Part shown: positions 43,665-57,012 of the stretch, one piece after another
How the letters are laid out: each line of letters opens with the position of its first letter
How positions within the stretch are numbered: position 1 is the first letter of the stretch
Source: Prostheceraeus crozeri
Taxonomy: Eukaryota; Platyhelminthes; Polycladida; Euryleptidae
DNA: 64,000 nt
Assembly (NCBI GenBank): GCA_907163375.1
Contig: CAJQUW010002197.1
Coordinates: 410,501 to 474,500, forward strand
Reading direction: 5' to 3'
Made by a program: the position numbers and the translations under genes
Notes under the pieces: generated by a model
The model's database searches: none
Seen by the model: the letters and a program-made list of their open reading frames with translations, nothing else
Told to the model about the DNA's origin: nothing

Positions 43665-46252
43665 CAGTCTTCCCAGTCAGGCGCGAATTTTGCCATCAGA
43701 GGCGCGAATACGCGAATTCTGTGGGCAAGGCGCGAAAACATTTGAATGAAATGCGAGATTTTGGGACAAGCAGATTATCAGATTTCAGTAAAAACTCTCA
43801 GATTTATTAACAATCAAGTTTGCTGCACTTGTCCTAGGCACACAATTTATTGAAAATGCATGTTTATTACTTTCGAAATTGCTACTCTGCATTTTTCCTT
43901 ATGTGCGGGAAGCCGTCCTTTCTGAAATACGGGAAGGGGTTTGGTATTCACTTCAAATTGACGAGGCGAACAAGGGTGATAAGTACCTTGGAATTGTGGC
44001 TCGGTACCTACCAAAGAATTCCTTTTCTGCAAAAGTAGTCTGCATTGATCTACCAGTGTTGTCCTCGACAACTTCAGAGCAAATGGCTGCAAGTGCCATA
44101 AAGGCGTTAGATGAATGTCGTCTTGAGAAGAAGAACTGTCTGGCAATGATGAGTGACATCTGCAATGCAATGAGGGGAGCCAAGAGTGGAACTGTTGCAC
44201 GTTTGAAGAACGAGGACTTTACTAGCATCATTGATCTTGGAGGTTGCTCCTTACATCACGTTGCAAGCGTCGCGAGGCATGCATGCAGTGCTGCTGATTT
44301 GGGGAACAAAGTGGAAGCGCTGGTGAAAGATGTCTATTGTTATTTTAAGTTCTCACAAGTTGAACGAAGCCACTTTGACCACCTTATCGACAGTTTCACG
44401 GAAATAAAGAAAGTTGTTTTCCTACGCCCAGTTGATACTCGGTAGTTGCAAATTGTTTCCGTCGTGGAGCGTGTGCTACATTTATATGAACCGCTGGTTG
44501 AGTTCTTCTCAAAGCAGACCAGAAGAGGCACAAGTTCTAGCTTCACATCTATCCAGGAAACACTGAAAGATCCAAAGGTGAAGTTTTCTCTTCTCTTTCT
44601 CGCAGAGGTTTTGAAGCCATTGGAAGAATTCGAATTACTATTTCAAAGCGAAGGCACCCAAATTCACGTTCTTCATAGTCGTATGGTTGCACTGATGAAG
44701 CGCTGGCTCCTCCGCTTCATCAGACCAAGCAAGCTCACTGACAAAATTTGGAAGCTTGATTTGGCAGACACTTCTGTATGGCTTCCACCTTATGAAATGT
44801 CAGTCGGAGAGCCTGCAAAGCGTTTGTTTGCGGATCTTTCAGTAAGTGATCAGCAGGCGTGTCTCTCATCAATGAAATCCTTTTTCAAAGCAGGAACACA
44901 GAAGCTGAAGGACTATCTGCCGTTTGGCAATAGCTTCTTGGTTGCTTGTCAGATGCCTGATCCGAAGTTCCAAAAGCATCGCAACTTCGTGAAATGGGTC
45001 GGAAATTTGGCGCGTTGTCTACCCAATGTGTTTGCTGACACAGAGATCGGTAGCTTGGAAGTCGAGGCTCGCCTGCACTAGACTGAATTTAAAATCACTT
45101 CTATTGATGACGGCGACGTACTTGACTTGTGGAAGAAAGTTTCAGACGACAACAACAGGTCTATCCTGACTCGACTCTTCCGTGCGCGCCTTGTCCTGCC
45201 TCACGGCAATGCCGAGGTCGAGCGTGTGTTTAGTTCACTGAACGACACAGTGACAAAGAAGCGCTCACTACTCAAGCCAGCCACTGTCAAGGCATTGATT
45301 GTGTCGCGTTCCTGCATGGAATCAAGGAAGTGGACTCCAGCCTCACTTCCTGTGACTGCATCCTTGATTAGCATGTGCAATAGTGCCCACACTTCCTATC
45401 GCCAAAGATTAAAAGATGAAGCAGCAGAAGAAGAAAGGAAGCGTGCGAAGGAATTGGAGGCATCCCTTATTGCCGAAGTCCAGATAGAAAAGAAGTGAAG
45501 CAATCGGATTTCGAGTCTCGAGGAGGAGCTGCTGCAGAAGGAGAAAGAAATCGAAGCGAAGTTGAAAGAGAAGGAGGCAGCTCACCAGTTGTTGCTCAGC
45601 GCACAGAGAGCAACTGCCAGCCGTGACGAAGAGATTGAAGCTTTGCGGAAGGTACAGGGGCAGCTACAAAAGGAAAAAGAATCGGTTCGAGTAACTCAAA
45701 ACGTTTTAAAACGGAAAGCCTGATGTGAAATGGCAATGATCGGCTTGTCCAAGATTCCGAAGAAGGACTGATGTATATTTAGATACTTCAGTGCTTTATT
45801 AGACAGCGTTGTGTTTCATGAATTTAAGCTTGCTGCTCACTAATAGTTGTTTTCCACTCGTATTTTCCATGGGTGTGTGAGGTTCTGTTGTTTCTATTGC
45901 TGCATTAGGTACAACTCGCCTAAGAAGACGCACAGGGCCATCCACGCGGTCCGTGTAGATTGCTGAAAAATAGGTATCTGAATCGCACAAGTAAAATCAA
46001 ACCTCTCATTATGATGTCTGAATATCAGTTTTGAATAGGTATTATTGATTAACTTAGCTGTTGCTTTTTACAATTTTTTTGCTAACAGGGTATGTGGCAT
46101 GCTTCCCAGGAATAGCAGTGCACGGTGTGATCATGCTGAAGTAGTAGGTGTGGAGTTGACCCCACGATTGCTAGTCTCCTACGTCATTTCAGTTAGGCGC
46201 GAAAATTTTCACCAGGCGCGAAAAATTGCGCCACTGCCGACTGGGAAGACTG
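43665..46252 (+). mobile_element. hAT DNA transposon, 2588 bp
   Basis: Terminal inverted repeats CAGTCTTCCCAGTC... and ...GACTGGGAAGACTG, with a perfect 8-bp duplication (tctgagtc) outside. The subterminal regions carry five or so copies of ggcgcgaa in both orientations (left near 43680, 43700 and 43728; right near 46197 and 46214), probable transposase-binding sites. Inside is a hAT transposase reading frame. The exact target duplication and clear TIRs suggest a recent insertion. Confidence 0.92.
43858..45723 (+). pseudogene. hAT transposase, in-frame stops, N-terminus missing
   Basis: A single reading frame runs the whole way. Parts seen: the RNase H-like start LQIDEANKGDKYLGIVARYL (first catalytic Asp in QIDEA), MMSDICNAMRG, the insertion-domain signature GCSLHHVASVARHAC, and the C-terminal hAT dimerisation block LPHGNAEVERVFSSLNDTVT then KKRSLLKPATVKALI, followed by a Glu/Lys coiled coil to 45723. 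The frame holds three in-frame stops: TAG at 44443, TAG at 45079 and TGA at 45496. No frameshift is needed. The BED zinc finger and upstream DNA-binding part are not seen, so this copy is N-terminally incomplete as well. Confidence 0.85.
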
Positions 46253-46260
46253 TCTGAGTC
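46253..46260. repeat. target site duplication of the hAT element, right (tctgagtc)
   Basis: Identical to 43657-43664. Confidence 0.9.
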
Positions 46261-49200
46261 AGTCTTAAAACCAGTACTGTATGCGCTGGAAGTAGTACCA
46301 CTCGACCATAGATTCTCTCCATATAGCGAGAAGACATGTGCAAGATAGCTTTATCTCAGTGCGCTCTAAAGATTTGTGTTCGTAAGGATTTTTTGGACAT
46401 TCCTATACACAATATAAGCAATGTTGTGATTATCTAAGAGGAAGATTGTCAAAAGTTGACTCAAAAGAGAAAATTCAAAGCTCTCGTTCGAATCTTTTGT
46501 GATTATGATCGCCTATTTGTTAATCCATTTATATGCTCAGGCAGTCATTCTCAATCAATCTTTTTCTGCTGGCCGTCTCTCGGCAAGAGGATGCAGAAAG
46601 CCTGAACTGCAAGTCAAGTCTTCACAACAGTGTTGTTGAAACTGAAGAAAAATGTCTAACATTCTGTTGCAATCAGAGTTGTAATTTTAGAAGGGTTAGA
46701 GGCGGCCAGATTGCGACAATTATCCAGCCAAAAATCCTATAATCCTTCCATAAATCAAATTTTCGCGGATGCAGAACGAAAAATCAGCGTAATAAGATAT
46801 GATGGATAAAATCAATTTTTTGGAGCATTATTTCAAGTTGCAGAACTGCAGAGCCATATCAAATTAATGGCGAGTTGGAATGCAGCAAAAAGATCTAACT
46901 GAGACACCGGGTTCGAAAAACCTCCGTGAACTCATGTCATAGCTGCAATAGCGATAGATCTTGCTGCGATCATAGCGAACACAAGCTTGACCATGAAATA
47001 CCAATGATCTCCTAAATAACACCTCATCATGAGGCTCGAATTCCTAGCTTTCCAGGCTAATTACGGGACTTCAGGTCTTGTAATCAGATTTCTTTAGCAG
47101 CTGAAATTATTAGCAACGAGGATTAAGCAACTTCTTTTAGAATTACGATAAATAAAATAAAAATGATAGATCATATCGATTCCTCACAGAAAAGATGAAG
47201 GATTGAATTTAGAAATATCATGGAACAAGCGTAAATTAATCAAGTTGTCCAACAGTTTTGTAATTTCATAATAAAGTCCTGTTGCCAATTCTTCTGGACT
47301 CCGCTTCCACTGAAAGTGATAGCTGACGAATTTGTCAAAATCTGTAAATCGTTCTATTGAGGAATTCTGTTATCTCAACTTAGGGTCAAAATGGTCAAAA
47401 ATTGGAGTAGACGGACGCGTGCGTAGAATAGAGGGGAGGATAATTTCCGTATAATTGGGTCTCGCAAAACACGCAATAAATAAAAATTGATGGAGTGTCA
47501 ACATTTCAACTTTCTTTAAATATCATTGATTTGGCAACACCTTCTGAATTACCACTTTTGCTTATTGGACGCATCATTGTAATTAGAAGTCCAATTTTAG
47601 ATTTTTTAACTGTGTGCATTCTGATATTAGAGATAATGAGGGGTGGGGTGATGATCACTGATTATTATCAGTCTGAAGGCAGATATTTAGAAGTTAGATA
47701 AGATGCGCTATTTTGAAACGAAAATGATAATGAAGACAGTCACTAATAGAATACTAAATGAATGATTGATTGACAGCATGTGACTCCGATCGAAGAGAAT
47801 TAGTGAAGCTTGTGGATGAACAATGGAATTTATCACTGGAGGAAGTTTCAGCATCACCTTACAACCAATTATTCTGTTATTCTCGAGCGGCCTTTGTGGT
47901 CTAGCTCTATTTTTATGCATGTGTTGTGGATACTGATAACCACAGAGATAATTTGCTTTGTCTGCGTGCGTGTTTGGGTCCAGAGATGACTTTTCTCAGC
48001 ACAGATCATCACGGCCAGTCTCGGGGGCAGGAAGATCAATTTTCCATTGAACGTTATGCAAATTCAAGTCTGAATTCTGACGAGCCTGAACTTTGACGCT
48101 ACATTACACGTACACAGTAATTAACTTTAGATCGGGAAGAGTCGAACGGTGCGAACAACATTTCCATTTGACGAATTTATCACGGAAGAAAATTGAGTCA
48201 TAGATATGTACTTTAGATACTTAGTAAGTACTTAGACAGACCTGTCTGCAATCTGACTGTTGAGGTTTACTTGTTCACTGATACGACCTGCTTCTGCAAT
48301 GCGCGCGCTTGACCAATCACACAAGCCAAAGAGCATAGAAATCGACAACAATAAAACCTCTAGAACGGAGGTTAAACTTCATGCAATACACAATAGTGGC
48401 ACATAAATCGCACGCATTTTCACTTAGATACACTTGTCAACGGCTGTATAATTGGGTTAGAATCAGTCACATGTGTAAATCAAAGCTTTTCATTGGTCAT
48501 TCATGCCCCAACTTAGTTCCCCCGGCCGTGCCACGACCTTGAGTCAATTTCCATTCTAGTCAACTTCAGTTAAACATTCTATTTCTATGCCAAAGAGAGA
48601 CGAATACCTATGTTAATCTCTATCGCTTGCAACCATTGCATGCAATTGCTGGGCAGGATTACCGTATGTCCGCTCTAGACTAACCCACACGCAAATGAAT
48701 CGATCTGTATGACTGATAGCAGTCAGCTGATGACAGTCTATGCTAGAGGTTTGCGGTCGTGACATGAACACGATCATTGAGCCGTAATTCATGTCTTGCT
48801 CGTGTTTTTACAATTGAAGTCGTGTTTTATTTTCGTGGAGGCAACTGTTCAGTGAAAATATGACTTAGTTCTAGCTAAAGACTGACCATCTGCATTCCAT
48901 TTTATTCCACGACAACAAAGGATGGATAAGAACCACTCATTTCTTGCTAAGGAGTAAGGACACAATGCAGTTAACCAATACATGGCTAAGCTGCGAGTAT
49001 TAACCGCCTCCTGTGCGGACCCTTCTGCAATTGTAGGCTAGGAGCGCTGCCCAGTACCCGAACTTGAACAAAATGGCCAATACGAATCACCGCCAGCGCC
49101 ATTCTTGCCAATCCAGTCATCCTTTAAGTCTGCCGAGCCTCCACCAGTTAACTATTATCTTTCATGCTTTAAGTGAATTATGCGGAAAATCAATTCCGTG

Positions 49201-51639
49201 TTAGACGTATGCGGTTGAACTTCGTGGTCATGTTCAAACTGAAAAACTTAGTGTCGCATTGCAGGTATATTTCCGACGACTGCACACCTCTACTCTACAC
49301 TGCATGTCCAACAATTGAACAACTTCAATCAAATGAAACAAAGGTGTATTACTTACTTGCAGTTGAGAAATGTGCCCATATATTTAGTTGCTGCAATGCC
49401 AAACGGGGCAAATTGGACACCCTGACTAGCTGACTTGTAATAAAGTATGTTAGTCAAACACAGTCATCACTCGCAATGAATGGACAAGATAGGAAGGACT
49501 TTACATCATGCATTGCCAATAATTATGATTGAATTATTAAATGGTCTCAAAACCCATGCGATCCTATTTGAAATGCAACTGTACAGTCAATTATATTGCC
49601 TTAGCAAACCTCAGGGGAGCTTGACGATGTTCGCAGATGTTCACCCTCTTCTTACAAGTTGTACTTGAAAAAACCGCCGATAAAAAGTGTCTTCTCGTAT
49701 TCTCGACTTCTCTTTATAATACATAATTTCATCCACTTGGTGCATACATAATTGCAAATTTCGGGAAAAAAGTTGTTTAATATTTCCTCATATTCTGGCA
49801 TTAAGCAAATATGACAAGGGAAGATAAAGCGTTTTTTACAGCAGTTCGCTTGATGATCGATTTATTCCATTTCTTGGTTTGATTATGTAGGAAAAATATA
49901 TTCAGAAAATCATGTTTATATGCATACAGCATTTGAACTTTAGTGAAATGATGTCTTTGTAGAAGTCATGTACAAAATTAAATCATTGTTATATTGATTG
50001 ACAGCTCCCTACCTTCCTGTTATGAGCAGTCTATCCAAGTCTCAATTTCGATCAACCTTTTGTTTTACTTTTAGGCAGGCAGACATCATGGCTTGTTTCT
50101 CAACGTCGCATTTCTAATATTGAGCTTTGCTTTCTTCATCCGCATCTGACCTTCGCTTTCTCGAGGTGTGTCAGTGGTTCGTTCCCTGATCACCCGCATT
50201 GTAAAACGAAATTTGATGAACTTTTCAAGATGTTTTATGCCAATAAGTCTTCCTAAAAAAAGAATTTGTAATTTTTATGTTTGCTTTGTGGCGTAGAGAT
50301 ACTATCCATGAATAGCAAATAATCACAGACAATGATCCAATGCGTTGGAAACTTTCGGATAACATCTTTCTGAATGATATGCACGATGTTACTAAAATAA
50401 GTGGGAGATCAGTTAAAGGTTGCATGCCGAAGTCTAATTTCAAATTTCAGTAAGAAATGAATTTAGCTTCAAAACGAAAAGCGAATAACTGAAAAAGGAC
50501 GATATAAATTACATATAGGTCCTACGTGTATAGTTATCGTGTACATCTCACGAACGCGATGCTACTACATTTTTTGGTAGAAAATGTTTAAGACAAATTT
50601 TCTTCATATTTGTTTGTAGTCTGCATGATTTTGCAAGGATAAGCACCACATATCACTACAGGGAGAATAATAATTGAGTTATGCTGAATTAATAAAGCAA
50701 AAGGAATAAGCAAAAGGAATAAAGCAAGAAAATGACCGCGATTTTAAAAAGCAGACTGCCAAAGTCAATCAATGTCTAATATGAGGTAGGTTCTAATCGA
50801 GTGTCATTAAGAATGCATCAATTGACAGATATGCCAATTTTGATGCTTTCTTTCGGTGAAAGTTTCAAGTCATTCTGATATGATATGAAATTAAAATCAC
50901 AAAATCCACATCTTAAAAATTGACCATTTTTGTGGTCGTAATTCTTAATTTGACCTATCATTTAAAGGTTCACATAACAAACGAAAAGATACACCAACTT
51001 AATCGGTTAAACTGCCATGTCACAAAGGGGTTCTGTTCCGAATAGTCAACTGTTGATTTCTTTCTGTGGGTAAGCTTTGGCATCGATAACTATGCGCAGT
51101 GAGTGTTTACTCATAGATAAGAACATCAGATAAGCCATTGAAGTTTCCTTTCCAGATGATACATGATAGCTAAGTATCAGTTGCTATTTCATTGTTCCTA
51201 CACGATAGAAAGATAATTTGTCTGGATAACATGATTCCAAACTAGGCGTGACATTTTGAGAGATTTGCATAGTCTATCGTTCTCTTCTTTCATAGAGACT
51301 CATATCACTCGGTCAAAAAGCATGACGTAACATTGCTGTCGACACTCGTATTATGATTTGTATTTTTTTGGCGTGAAAGGTCATCCTTAGATCAATACAA
51401 GACGATTTATATTTCCTTCCTAGTTATTCTCAATGACCGAGTTCAGAAGGCAAACCGAGTAGTCCATTTTTTGCTTTACTTTAAGATTGAAGTCGTTTAC
51501 ATGCGCTTCCATGGTCTTGCGTGTGCTTCCAACTTCATCCATCGTTTCGTTGATGTTGGTCGTTAGCGATTAAATTATGTAAGCAACCTGAATGATCCGG
51601 GGATGCGATGAGTCCAGGAACTCAAAATTAACTGTATTG
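46261..51639. other. non-coding stretch, no gene seen
   Basis: About 5.4 kb of AT-rich host DNA. All open frames are short and without domains. A stretch near 48290-48330 (gcgcgcgcttgaccaatcac) has a CCAAT-like box but no linked gene. Confidence 0.45.
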
Positions 51640-52275
51640 TAGTAATTAATAGCAATCAATTGGTCGCAACTTTTTGATTGCTGATATCAAAAAATTGCAA
51701 TTAATTAGTTGGCACCATCGAATAATTGCAATTAATTGATTGACTTGTGCTGTAATGGGAAAAATAATCAATTGTCTGATTTACTTGCGATCACCACTCA
51801 CCATCGTAGAGAAAGGGTCCCACTTTCAGTTTATTTACACATTAAACTCACGAAACATGTCCTATTCACAAACTTATCGCTTTCAAGATTCTAATCAAGA
51901 ACTACTCGGTACATAGAGTGTTTATATCCCTATATTACAATATTTTAATGATAAATACTGAAACTCTATTTTAGGGTATGTTGCAGGCACGTGTGATCAT
52001 TCGTTCAGTAATTTCAATAATTGATTATTACTGCAATTAAATTATGATGCATGAGCTTCAGTCTGTAATGAAATTAAAAAATATTCACGTCCAATTAAGG
52101 ACATAATTACTTGTGAATGATTATGAATAGTTATGGTGATTTGAGACCCAGGCCTACATAGTGAAATAACAGAAAAATACAAAATTAAGAATTAGTTCAT
52201 TCAAGCGACGATGACAAGCAATTGCAGTTAATTGATTGCTTACCAAAAGCTAATGGCAATTAACTTTTAATAGCC
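51640..52275. repeat. caattaattg-rich repeat, related to 33030-33160
   Basis: Contains several caattaattgattg and caattggtcgcaac words and shares the pair aattgcaattaatt / catcgaataat with the patch at 33030-33160. It is probably a degraded non-autonomous DNA transposon; the ends are not defined. Confidence 0.4.
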
Positions 52276-55200
52276 CTGGATAAGTCCTTTGTAGGAAAAG
52301 ACCACCAATAGTTTATCTGTTTTACTGCCCAATATCGGACCAACAGAGGATGTCTTTATTGTCAGTACAAGTTCATCATCGTTGTCACCCTAGACTTTCT
52401 CTATAGTGAAATTGATATCTCTCGTCCTCAGATGTACTAAATTTTCTCTTCTGCAGTTGACAAAATTGTCCCAGCTTGCCAGATATCTTCACAAATGTTA
52501 ATTTTAATTTCCACTTTTCTAATGCAAACGTTGACAAAACCGAACATGAGCGTGAAAGTGTAATGGAAATACATTTTTATGTCCTTTGATAAATCGACTG
52601 TCGTTCAGTGTTTTTATGAGCTGTTGAATGTTCAATAGTGACTCTAAGTTGTCAATTAATTGACTACTTTATCAGAAAAAGAAAAATGTTATGAAAAACG
52701 GTCTTCCTCGACGAATGCAATATTTTTCATTAATCCTGTTACAGGAAGGCTAGGAATTTGTTGTAGGGAAGGAGATACAGTGGTTTGGAAATTGACATTC
52801 TTTCTATCGTCAAAGTGTTGATTTTTCATCAAAATTCGTTGTCTGTACCGTTGCCGTGTGGCGGACATCATTTCTGACCGAAACACTATAACTGTTGACG
52901 AGAAATTACGTTCAAGCAATTGCTGATAGCCCTTCACCAATGTTTATTACCCGAATATGTTTCTTCATATAATTACAGTATCTTTTTATCATCTGAAATT
53001 ATCCAAGTAGAAGGTCATAAAACAAACGATCTAATTAGCTACTATACGGCTACACTGGTAGAAATAATTGCAAGAGATTATCAGTTTTGTAATAAAAATT
53101 TATCTACTCAGGTATATTTGAACTCCTATGAACATCAACATGTTCTTTTGTACCGGAAGATGATTGCCGGATAGAAGTCGAAAAATTGTGTACATGTAGG
53201 GCCTATATTAGAGCAATAGTAATAATAACATCATCAAAATTCTGACTCTTTCCCACTACATTACTGAAAATGAGGAGTTATGGGCTCTTTCATACAACCA
53301 AGAAATAATGCTGAACTGAAGTCTTGTAACGGCTGCGGTTCCGGCAGCTTGTGGAACCCATTTAAGACCGTTATAGTTTTAAAGTAACTATATTAGCCAT
53401 GATTAGCCACTTAGACAAAATGAAACCTGCTTGTCTTAATGATTATCCTATTTAGCTGGAAACATCTCTTCATTACTTCTTTCATCATTAATTGTGTTAG
53501 AAAATTGCACATAGTGAATTTCAAGTATCATTCATCTATGTTTGTTCACCTGCTTCAGAAGATTTGCATTTGAATTCAAAATTGAACGCTTTCATCTGAT
53601 TGAAAAAGTGGGCACAGAAATCACTACATATTATCATCACGATATATTTGTATATGTATCATATGCAGAGTGATAATGGTATTCTGTCAAATGAAATTCT
53701 AAATAGTGAAGCCTCTGTGGACACTCATAGGACTTACGTAGGTGGTTCACATGCTGAGATTCCAACAACTAAAATTTTATTGAAATGTTAAAAAGAATAT
53801 TGAATGAAATTGATTGTCTTTCAAAAAATCCTCTGCAGTACATGCATTTGTATCGCAAAATCGCAAATAAAATTTTACATTAGCCATTTAACAAGACTGA
53901 ATGAAAATCTAGCGTTCGCTAAACACATGTTGCCATCAGTTGTTATTTATCAGTGAAGGAATTAACTATTCATTGAATCTGTGTTAATGTTTGACTTGTC
54001 ATCTTCTCGGTTATAAAACGTGAAGTCATTACGTACAAATGTCTTTAGAACATCAATAGCACCTCAATTTCTAGATATATTCTGCTGCCTCGCGTGTAGT
54101 GGCAGTTATTTTTCCTCATAATTAATGCTTTCCATAAATTTAGAAGCTTGAGGAGTATGTGCTCTTTAAGAATAGCATCTTCTGTATTAATGTCATCAGA
54201 GTCTAGACTCAGTTGATGAATCAATGTCACAAGCAAGAAAAATTCAATAGAATCAATGTTTTTCGTGCCCTGATGTAACAACACTCTGCGTTCGGTGCAT
54301 AAATCGATAATTTAGAATTCCTTGTCTACTTCGGTTTATGTTATTTATATTTTGCCGAGAAACATAACAATTTCGTCGACGTACATGTAGGTGTATTTTT
54401 TTACGTCTTAGACCGAAGTTTGACGGATGGTTCTTGTGGAGAAGTAAAATTATCTTATAATCTTATAATCCGTCAGGATGCAAAGTGGAAGGAGGTCCCA
54501 GATCTGTCAAAAAGCTTTTACTTATATTTTATAATCCTTCAGTCTATTTATTTACATATGTGAAATTTAGTTCACTTATTAAGCCGCTAGGTATGGCATC
54601 CATCAGAGCCGGGCGTTTGATTTCTTAAAATGTAGTTCATAATACCAAGGTCAACTCAAATAACAAAAGTCAAATACAAAAAATACTCCTTCCTGCTCTG
54701 TTCAATTTTTTCAACATCACTGACCACACGCTGTAGTGCATTGTATTCTATGCATCACATTGCTATTCAGTTTTACAATCCTTTTTTGGAGATAAACAAC
54801 TTTTATATGTGTGATAACTTTTAAAAACTTTTGACAAACTGCATAAAAATGTATAGAAAAGGATAGTGTTGGTTGTCAAAACACCTGAATTATTGAAATA
54901 TTGGAAGGAATTGAAGCATATAAAAATGCATGTCAACTTAACAGGGATACGAGAATAATCCTAAATATTCTCATCAACAAGTAATTGCTCACGAAGAATT
55001 TCGTTTTGACAATTGCTCATAGGTCTTCAAACTAATATTGATCATGCGAATTCGTTTCTTTATATAAATGCAATCTCTTTTCACCTTTGATAAACTTTCA
55101 AGTGAGGTTCATAATATAATTAATTGATTAATCCAATTTCGTTTGGGAGGTTACTGCTTCATGCTACGGCTATGTTCGATTATTTCCCAATAATAATTTT

Positions 55201-55579
55201 GAAATGACTAGCAATATGAACTGAATTTGTAAAGAAAAATTTCGATAACAGTTTAATTGAAGAAATTTAAATTAATCTTTCGACGCACAGATAATAATTT
55301 GTTTTTGTTTTTCGAAAAATAAAATTTGGCGAATCGCCCTTCTCAATCAGATTTTTAATTTACAGTGATCTCATCTAAAAAAGACTGATTTTAAAATCTA
55401 ATCTGGAAATATCAGTGTTTCAAATTTTATGGGTGAATGGGGAATATGGGGGTCTGTGATGAGTGAATGAAGTGAATTGGTGGGCGGGGGGGATCAAAGA
55501 CAATGAAGTCAACATAGCACATTTCTGTAAATACCAGCCACAATACACTTTCATGCATCCTCCTAATGTTGTAGAGTTA
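52276..55579. other. non-coding stretch, no gene seen
   Basis: AT-rich host DNA; short frames only, none with a domain or paired splice sites. Confidence 0.45.
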
Positions 55580-55886
55580 CTGCTGCAGGGTGTCCGCGTC
55601 CCCTGGAAAACCTGGAAAACACCTGGAAAATGAATTTTATCCTGGAAAACCTGGAAAACCTGGAAATCCTAGAAAACTCCTGAAAATTTTGAGACTAATT
55701 GCAAGTTGTTGAAGTCATACATACTCTTGAAGTGTTTTCTATTTTTCCAGATTTTACTCTTCATATCTCTACTTATTTGTTACAATTATAGCCTTCATTC
55801 ACATACAATTTTTTTGTTTTTAGAATATTTCAGTGACTGGAATCTCCTATCATAACGTATACAACATGAATGAGACTGAGCTGCGT

Positions 55887-56055
55887 GGTATGGTTGACTA
55901 TGAACTGTTGTCGAACTCCTAATCGTTGTACAGTATGGTGAATTAGTAGCTGTGAATTCCCTCACAAACACTGCCCGGTATGGTGAACTAGAAGTTGTAA
56001 ATTCCCTCATTAAGGTCGTGTGGTATGGGGAACTAGGAGCCGTAAACTCCGTTAT
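55887..56055. repeat. 45-bp minisatellite, left block (about 4 units)
   Basis: Unit about gtatggggaactaggagccg plus taaactccctcattaacgtcgtgtg; the first units are the most diverged. The array continues at 56916-57012 beyond the LINE fragment. Confidence 0.75.
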
Positions 56056-56915
56056 TAACGTAGTAGTAGTAGTAAACGTTTATTGATTGAATGAAAATCA
56101 ACAGCACAAGGCTATACATTAGCAGAAAGAAAATGACGCAGCAATGGACGAAAAGACACAAAAGTAATGTAAATTGACGCAATATAAAATATTAAAGTCA
56201 AAGTCAAAGACGATTATGTAGACGTGTACAGTAAGGAACAAAAGAGTTGAGTCTACGGACAGTTTTAGCTCGGGGCATGAGGCGTTTTCCGGAGTTGACC
56301 ATACGTGGTGGAACCAAGAAATTCAGAATGTGGTCGGGTTGCTGCATGGAACTGAAAAACGTCATTGCCTGATGATCTCTTCGTATGGATACAGGAGTAA
56401 AACTATCGCAACCACAATCACTTCCGCAAACAATGCGATGGCAACGACGACGTAGTCTTTCAATTTCATTAGACTCCTTTTGACACATACCTACGAAAAG
56501 AGGGCTGCAAAACTCCAACGTACATAAAACAAATGCGTTCTATAGCATCATAAGAGCTTCTTTATTGATTGAATTTTTCAATGTACGTAATATATAGATT
56601 CTTTGAGAAGCTTTTTGCAGATATCATCAATATGGGCATCCCAAGATAGGTCCATCTTGTAGGTAATACCAGGGTGTCCACACATACTCTATTTTCGAGT
56701 ATATACTCGATTATACTTGTTTTTTGTTTAGTTACACGTGTGGACACCCTGTAATACCCAGAATGTGCAAGCGATCACACAAATCAAATGTACAGTGCAA
56801 ATTGATTGGACTTTGTTTTTTGAAAAGAGTAGCATTTGTTTTTTTGTAATCTAATTTAAGACCATTAGACTCACACCAAGATCCAACGTGACCAATTTCA
56901 AACTTTTCAAACGTC
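56056..56915 (-). mobile_element. LINE fragment (3' end) inserted in the minisatellite
   Basis: Minus-strand coding remnants of a LINE RT C-terminal half: IGHVGSWCESNGLKLDYKKT, then LHILGI, MDLSWDAHIDDICKKASQ, LEFCSPLFVGM, IERLRRRCHRIV. The 3' tail is a (TAC)n microsatellite (seen as gtagtagtagta at 56056) after a stop and a short 3' region. The copy is strongly 5'-truncated and is itself interrupted by an 82-bp MITE. Confidence 0.78.
56670..56751. mobile_element. 82-bp MITE with CAGGGTGTCCACAC ends
   Basis: Begins cagggtgtccacacatac and ends cacgtgtggacaccctg. It is flanked on both sides by taatac, a perfect 6-bp target duplication. It lies between two adjacent codons of the LINE fragment (after the LHILGI block), so the insertion is clean. 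Its first ten bases and duplication length equal those of the 2.3-kb element in which it is nested. Confidence 0.85.
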
Positions 56916-57012
56916 AACTCCTTCATTAACGTCGTGTGGAATGGTGGACTATGAGCCGTAGAGTCCCTCATTAACGTCGTGTGGTATGGGGAACTAGGAG
57001 CCGTAATCTAGG
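56916..57012. repeat. 45-bp minisatellite, right block (about 2 units)
   Basis: Continues the left block after the LINE: ctcattaacgtcgtgtg steps with gtatggggaactaggagccg. Confidence 0.75.
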
